From Chinchilla lanigera (Eukaryota; Chordata; Mammalia; Rodentia; Chinchillidae), in contig NW_004955438.1 in the NCBI RefSeq assembly GCF_000276665.1, positions 10,721,685 to 10,785,684 on the forward strand: DNA of 64,000 nucleotides. The letters are read 5' to 3'. How positions within the stretch are numbered: position 1 is the stretch's first letter; every line of letters starts with the position of its first letter. Below are positions 59,289 through 64,000 of the stretch, piece by piece. Under the pieces are notes generated by a model. That model was not told the DNA's origin and did not search any database. It worked only from the letters and a program-made list of their open reading frames with translations. The position numbers were made by a program, and so were the translations under genes.

Positions 59289-60125
59289 GATCAAAAGTAA
59301 GGAGTGAGGCGAGGATGTGGAGAGAAGCGAACACCGGCATACTGTTGATGGGAATGTAAATGGTACAGCTGCTGTGGAAAACAGTGTGGAGATTCCTCAA
59401 AAAATTAAAAAGGAAACTATAAAAAGACGATCCTGCATCCCAACAATGAACGATCCTGCAACCCAACAATGGGTAAATACCCAAAAGTTATGAAATCAGT
59501 ACTTCAAAGAAACAGTCCTGTGTTCTTACACTAACCAAGGAATGGAAATAATTGAAGAGTCATTTCCAACTTAAGTAAATGAATAAATGAATGAATGAAG
59601 AAAATGTGGAATATAATCAATGGAATGTAATTTAGCCATAAACAATTAAATCTACCAATTTATCACAGGCGCATGGAATTAGAACTCAATATGTTAAGTG
59701 AAATAAACCAGGCCCAGAAAGACAAGCACTGAATTATTTCACCCATTTATAAAATCTAGAAAAGCAGATCTTATAGAAATTGGGAGTGGAGTCATTGTTA
59801 CCAGTGGCTGGGGAGAGGAGGAGGGAAAGAGGGATACAGAAAAATTGACCGAGGTGTAGGAAGTTGCAGTTAATTAAGAGCAAGTAGTTTCAGTGTGCTA
59901 TTTCACAAGAGGGTGACTATGGGGAACGAAAATCCACTGTACATTTCAAAAGTTAAAAAGAGTAATTTTGAAAGATTTTACCACAAAGAATTTATAAACA
60001 TTTGGTGAGGTAGATATTTTTAACCTGATTTAAACATTACACAATGCAAACATGTGTATCAAGACATCACATTACTCTATTAATATGCAAAGTTCTGCTT
60101 TTATGTACCAGTTAAAAATAATTTA
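59289..60125 (+). repeat. L1M 3' end (ORF2 tail and 3' UTR), sense
   Basis: GAGGATGTGGAGAGAAGCGA, TACTGTTGATGGGAATGTAA, AAACAGTGTGGAGATTCCTC, AAATAAACCAGGCCCAGAAA and GGGTGACTATGGGGAACGAA, to the 3' terminus ATGTACCAGTTAAAAATAAT. The 3' end is intact. Confidence 0.85.
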
Positions 60126-60199
60126 ATTTGGAAAACTGAGGCAGAGAGACAGACACAGACAGAGTGCTATAACACTGATGAGTGTTAGTGATGCTAACA

Positions 60200-62560
60200 C
60201 TCATCAAAATAAAGAGTTACAAATTAAATTCAGATACAGCAGATTTCAGAAGAAGGAAAGTTATCAAGGCAAAGACACAAAGAGGGGAGTTACATTACAA
60301 TAAAGTGCTCAATACTCCAAGAAAACATAACACTCCTTAATATGCCTGCACTCAAGAACTAAGTATAAAAATATGTCAGGGAAAGTCTGATAGAACTGCA
60401 AGCAGAAATAGAAGAGCCCATTATTACAGCACTAGACAGATCCAGAGATAGATCCAACAAGAAAAGAATCAGTGAGAGCATCATTGAACTCAATAACACC
60501 ATCAACCATGAACATAATTCACATCTATAAACTATTCCATTCAACAGCAGTATCGTACACATTCTTCTCAAGCTTGTACAGAACACTAGCTAACATAGAC
60601 CATATGTGGGGCCATAAAACACACCTTCACCAATCTAAAGAAATGAAAATCACAAAATATCTTTACCCAGATCACAATAGAACTAAAATAGAAATTAGTA
60701 ACATGAAGATAGTTGGAAAATTCCTAAAGACTTGGAGATCAAATAACATGCTTCTACTTAACTGATTTATCAAAGAATAGATCTCAAAATAAATTTAAAA
60801 TTTTTTGAACTAAATGAAAATAAAACAAGATATATGCCATGCAACAAAAGCAATCCCTAGACAGAAATTTGTATCATTGAATTAATATTGTTAGAAAATA
60901 AGAAAGATCTGAAATTAGTAATTTAATCCCCTACCTTAAAGAAACTATATAAAAACAAGAACACATTTAATTCAAAGTAGAAAGAAATAATGAAAAATAG
61001 AGCAGAAATAAATGCAGAAATTCAAGGAAATAAAACTGCTTCTTTGAAAAGATAAATAAAATTGAGAAACTTCTACCCAGGCATTAAGAATAAAAGAGAG
61101 AAGATATAATGGTATTAGAAATTAAAGATAGTATATTACTGCAGAATTCAATGGTATTAAAAAGATAATAAAGTAATATTATGAATATCATGCCTGCTGG
61201 TTTGATACCTAGATGAAATGGACCAATAACATGAAAGACATAATCGGTCAAAACACACAGAGAAAAGAATATACACTTTGAATAGGCCTGTATCTACTAA
61301 AGAATTGAGTGAATATTTAATAAACTTCCCAATCAAGAAATCTCCAGAGCCAAGGGCTTCATTGGTGATATATGTCAAATATTTAAAAGAGAGATTATAC
61401 CACTACTCTACAATCTCTTCCAGAGGAGAGAAACAGAAGAACACATTCTATGAAGCCAACATTACCTTAATACCCAAACCAGGCAAAGACATTGTAAAAA
61501 TATTATTGAACCTTGTCTCTCATGAACATGAGCTAATGCAATCAATCACATCAGCAGATTAAAGGAGAAAAATCAATGCTCATATCAGCAGATGCAGAAA
61601 AAGCAGCAGACAGGATCCAATGTCCATTCATAAAACTCTCTACAAGCTTGGATTATAGAGGAAGAACCTCAAAATGATAAAATATACCACAAAATAATTC
61701 TACTGCTAACATTGCACTTAATGTTGAGAAACTAAAACCTTTTCTGATAAAATTATAAGCAAAGCAAAGATGTTTCCTTCCATTATTGGTTTTCAAAAAC
61801 TCTGCTAGAAGTCCTAGTGAATGCAAGAGAACAAGAGAAAGACAGGGTTAAATAGATTAGAAAGGAAGAAATGAAACTGCCTGTAGTGCTGGGAACATAG
61901 CTCAGCAGCACAAGCAGCTGTCTGGCAAACTCAAGGTCCTGAGTTCAATTCCCAGTACCAGAAAAAAAAAAAAAAAAACTGCCTTTATTCACAGATAACA
62001 ATCATCTAGGTAGAAAATCTGAAAGAATTGACAAAAAACATCCTCTCAATACTAGTAACAATGACAGTAAGCTTTCAAAATAGTAAGGTACTATACCCAA
62101 GCCAATCATGTTCACTTATGCCAGCAATTAATGAGAAAAATTTTTAAACTAAAATACATTACCATTTATATTGGCTTCTAAAAATCGAAATATATAAGCA
62201 TAAATCTAACAGAATATATATAAGATCTATATGAGGAAAATTATGAAATTCTTATAAAATATATCAAAGCAGAACTAAATAAATGGAAATACATTTTATG
62301 CTCATGAGTAGGATGATTTAATATTGCCACAGTGCTAATTTTCCAACTTTGTAAATTTCAAGTGATTATAATTAAAATCTCAGCAAATTAATCTGTGGAT
62401 ACAAACAAGGTGATCCATAATAATAGGCAAGGCAAAAGAATAGCTGACCCAATATTAAAGAAAAACAAAGTCAGAAGACTGATACTACCCAAACTTACAG
62501 ACTTACTATAAATTAGGACTATGTGGTATTAGATGAAAACTAGATGAAAAGAACAACTGC
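60200..62560 (+). repeat. L1 ORF2 remnant, sense
   Basis: Collinear ORF2 blocks: CAACAGCAGTATCGTACACA, CCATATGTGGGGCCATAAAA, CAACATTACCTTAATACCCA, ATGCTCATATCAGCAGATGC, ATTGCACTTAATGTTGAGAA and AAATTATGAAATTCTTATAA. Stops and frameshifts throughout. An ID SINE lies at 61883. Confidence 0.8.
61883..61975 (+). repeat. ID SINE nested in L1, sense
   Basis: GCTGGGAACATAGCTCAGCA, the B-box GGTCCTGAGTTCAATTCC and an A-tail. Flanked by AAACTGCCT at 61874 and 61976. Confidence 0.93.
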
Positions 62561-62735
62561 CTTTTGCTATGTGATATCCTACCCTGCCTTGGGATTCTGC
62601 CAGTAAAAAAGACATCATCAGATGTAGCCTCTTGACCTTGGCCCAGAAACTTGAGCCAAAATACACATTATTTTCTTTATATCCTACCTAGTCCATAGTA
62701 TTTTGTTATTAGCGACAAAAATGGATAAAGATACA
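62560..62735 (+). repeat. MaLR/MLT1-type LTR fragment, sense
   Basis: CTTGACCTTGGCCCAGAAAC, GAGCCAAAATACACATTATT, CATAGTATTTTGTTATTAGC and AAATGGATAAAGATACA are the 3' third of such an LTR, inserted between two L1 segments. Confidence 0.65.
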
Positions 62736-62744
62736 CTTACACCC

Positions 62745-63520
62745 TTCTCAAAATTAACTCAAAAGTTATAAAAGATCTAAATATAAAATGAAAAAATATA
62801 AATCTCCCAGAAGATAACAAAAAAATCCAGATGACCTTAGGTATGGCAGTGACTTTTTAGATACAATACTGAAGATATGATTCATGAAAAAAATAGTTGA
62901 TAATCGTTTATTAAAAATAAAAATTTGCTCTGTGAAAGACAGTGTCAGATAAACAAGAAGATGAACCACACAGTGGGAGAAGTTATTCACAAAAGCTATA
63001 CCTAAAAAACCACTACTATCCAAAATATACACAGAACTCTTAAAACTCAGCAATATGCAACAAGAACTTAATTTAAAAAGTACAAATACCTTAACGGCCA
63101 CCTCTCAGAAGAAGATATACAAGCAGCAAGTAAATGAAGAGATGTTCAAGATCATATGTCATTAGAGAACTACAAAGTAAACAAATAAAATCCCACCACA
63201 CACATATTGGGATGGCCAAAATCTAAAACACTGACCTCTAATATTAGAATTTCTGTGGAGCCACAGAAATTCCCATTCATTGCTTGTACGAAGGCAAAAT
63301 GGAACTTTCAAAGATAGACTGGCAGTTTCTTAAGAACTAAACAAACTTTTACATGACTCAGTTATTGTGCTTATTTATCAAAGTGAGTTGAGAACATACC
63401 CACACCAAAACCTGCACATGGATGTTGATAGCACTATATTCACAATTGCCAAGGCTTAGGAGCAGCCTGAACCAAGTGAATAGCTAAATACACTAAATAT
63501 ATCTGAATAATGATCTGGGG
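62745..63520 (+). repeat. L1 ORF2 C-terminal remnant, sense
   Basis: ATCTCCCAGAAGATAACAAA, TCATGAAAAAAATAGTTGAT, CATATTGGGATGGCCAAAAT and TATTCACAATTGCCAAGGCT, in the L1 order. Probably the continuation of the 60200-62560 copy after the LTR insertion. Confidence 0.75.
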
Positions 63521-64000
63521 ATTTTTTTTATTTCACATCAGTTACTGTGTGAGTAGATTCAAAAAAGGGGGCAGATGGACAGAAAGAGTCCAAACTAAAG
63601 TAGCAGCAATAGTGCTAGAGAAAAGAGAATTGAGGGAAAATATATTTTTGGAGATGTAATCAACAGGACCGCTGCGGGATGAAATGCCTTCACAGTTTGC
63701 ACACTTGAGCAGACTCCTGGAACAGACACTGTCAAAAGGCCATCATGATTTTAAAATATTAAATGCTCTCACTCAGCTTCTCTCACGCTCTCAACATGAA
63801 GGGGTCTTTCCAAAGGATGCTTTGAACCACATTCGATTGTATTCTTTCCGGTTGTGATTTCCACACAAAGCCCATCCTTGCCATTTTCGTCTGTTGGTAT
63901 TACTTTTTACTTTTCTTTTCCAAATGCACTCACCTACTGAAAGCAAATGAGAACTAAACCTCATTTGTAAAACCATCTAAATAATATGTCAGACCTCAGC
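63521..64000. other. Intergenic, nothing recognised
   Basis: No gene or repeat assigned. KCNK10, the next gene in human, lies much further away and no exon of it was seen. Confidence 0.35.

Noticed and set aside
1..64000. CRISPR arrays, operons or other prokaryotic systems
   Set aside because: The window is clearly mammalian nuclear DNA; no regularly spaced direct repeats or operon structure were seen.

Overview
This is a stretch of rodent nuclear DNA. It holds one intact protein-coding gene, the proton-sensing receptor GPR65, in about 64 kb that is otherwise non-coding and rich in repeats. Rodent origin is shown by 7SL-derived B1 SINEs with the internal 29-bp duplication and by tRNA-Ala-derived ID SINEs. 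MaLR and ERVL retroelements and L1/L2/MIR fragments are typical of placental mammals. The ID consensus (CGGCAAAAGCGCC ... GTCGTGAG) resembles what I remember of beaver-type genomes, but the species is only a guess. No bacterial, phage or CRISPR-type system is present.

Layout. 1-2.3 kb: upstream flank with a B1 and an L2 tail. 2.4-9 kb: GPR65, with a candidate non-coding first exon ending at 2470, an intron holding old L1, MIR and TG repeats, and the coding exon from 7941 with the CDS at 7975-8976. 9-15.6 kb: 3' UTR and mostly unique flank. 15.7-17.65 kb: a possible decayed LTR element with a MaLR LTR nested in it. 18.6-21.3 kb: a microsatellite containing a 245-base assembly gap, and two young ID copies. 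22.3-24.9 kb: MIRs, a MaLR LTR abutted by a hAT-type MITE, and a second MaLR LTR in the opposite orientation. 26.2-31.8 kb: a decayed ERVL-type provirus on the minus strand that was later hit by a mariner-type MITE, an L1 tail and another LTR-like repeat.

34.5-38.8 kb: L1 3' ends, an ID with perfect target-site duplications, and a nested inverted-repeat structure. 39.5-41.7 kb: an unusually long LINE-2 reverse-transcriptase remnant split by a B1. 44.6-48.8 kb: L2, MIR and MLT1 pieces and microsatellites. 49.4-49.8 kb: a divergent 157-bp tandem duplication. 51.4-54 kb: a B1, MLT1 and MER5-like pieces, an RPL17 processed pseudogene and old L1. 55.9-56.8 kb: an MLT1 LTR split by a younger MaLR LTR. 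58.1-63.5 kb: a block of degraded L1 fragments, all on the plus strand.

In human, GPR65 sits between GALC and KCNK10. I saw no exon of either gene here, which fits the known spacing. The most interesting non-genic items are the two class II MITEs, the nested palindrome at 36.9-38.4 kb, the ERVL remnant with flanking repeats, and the ID subfamily split. All repeat family names come from recognition by eye, not from a database search.
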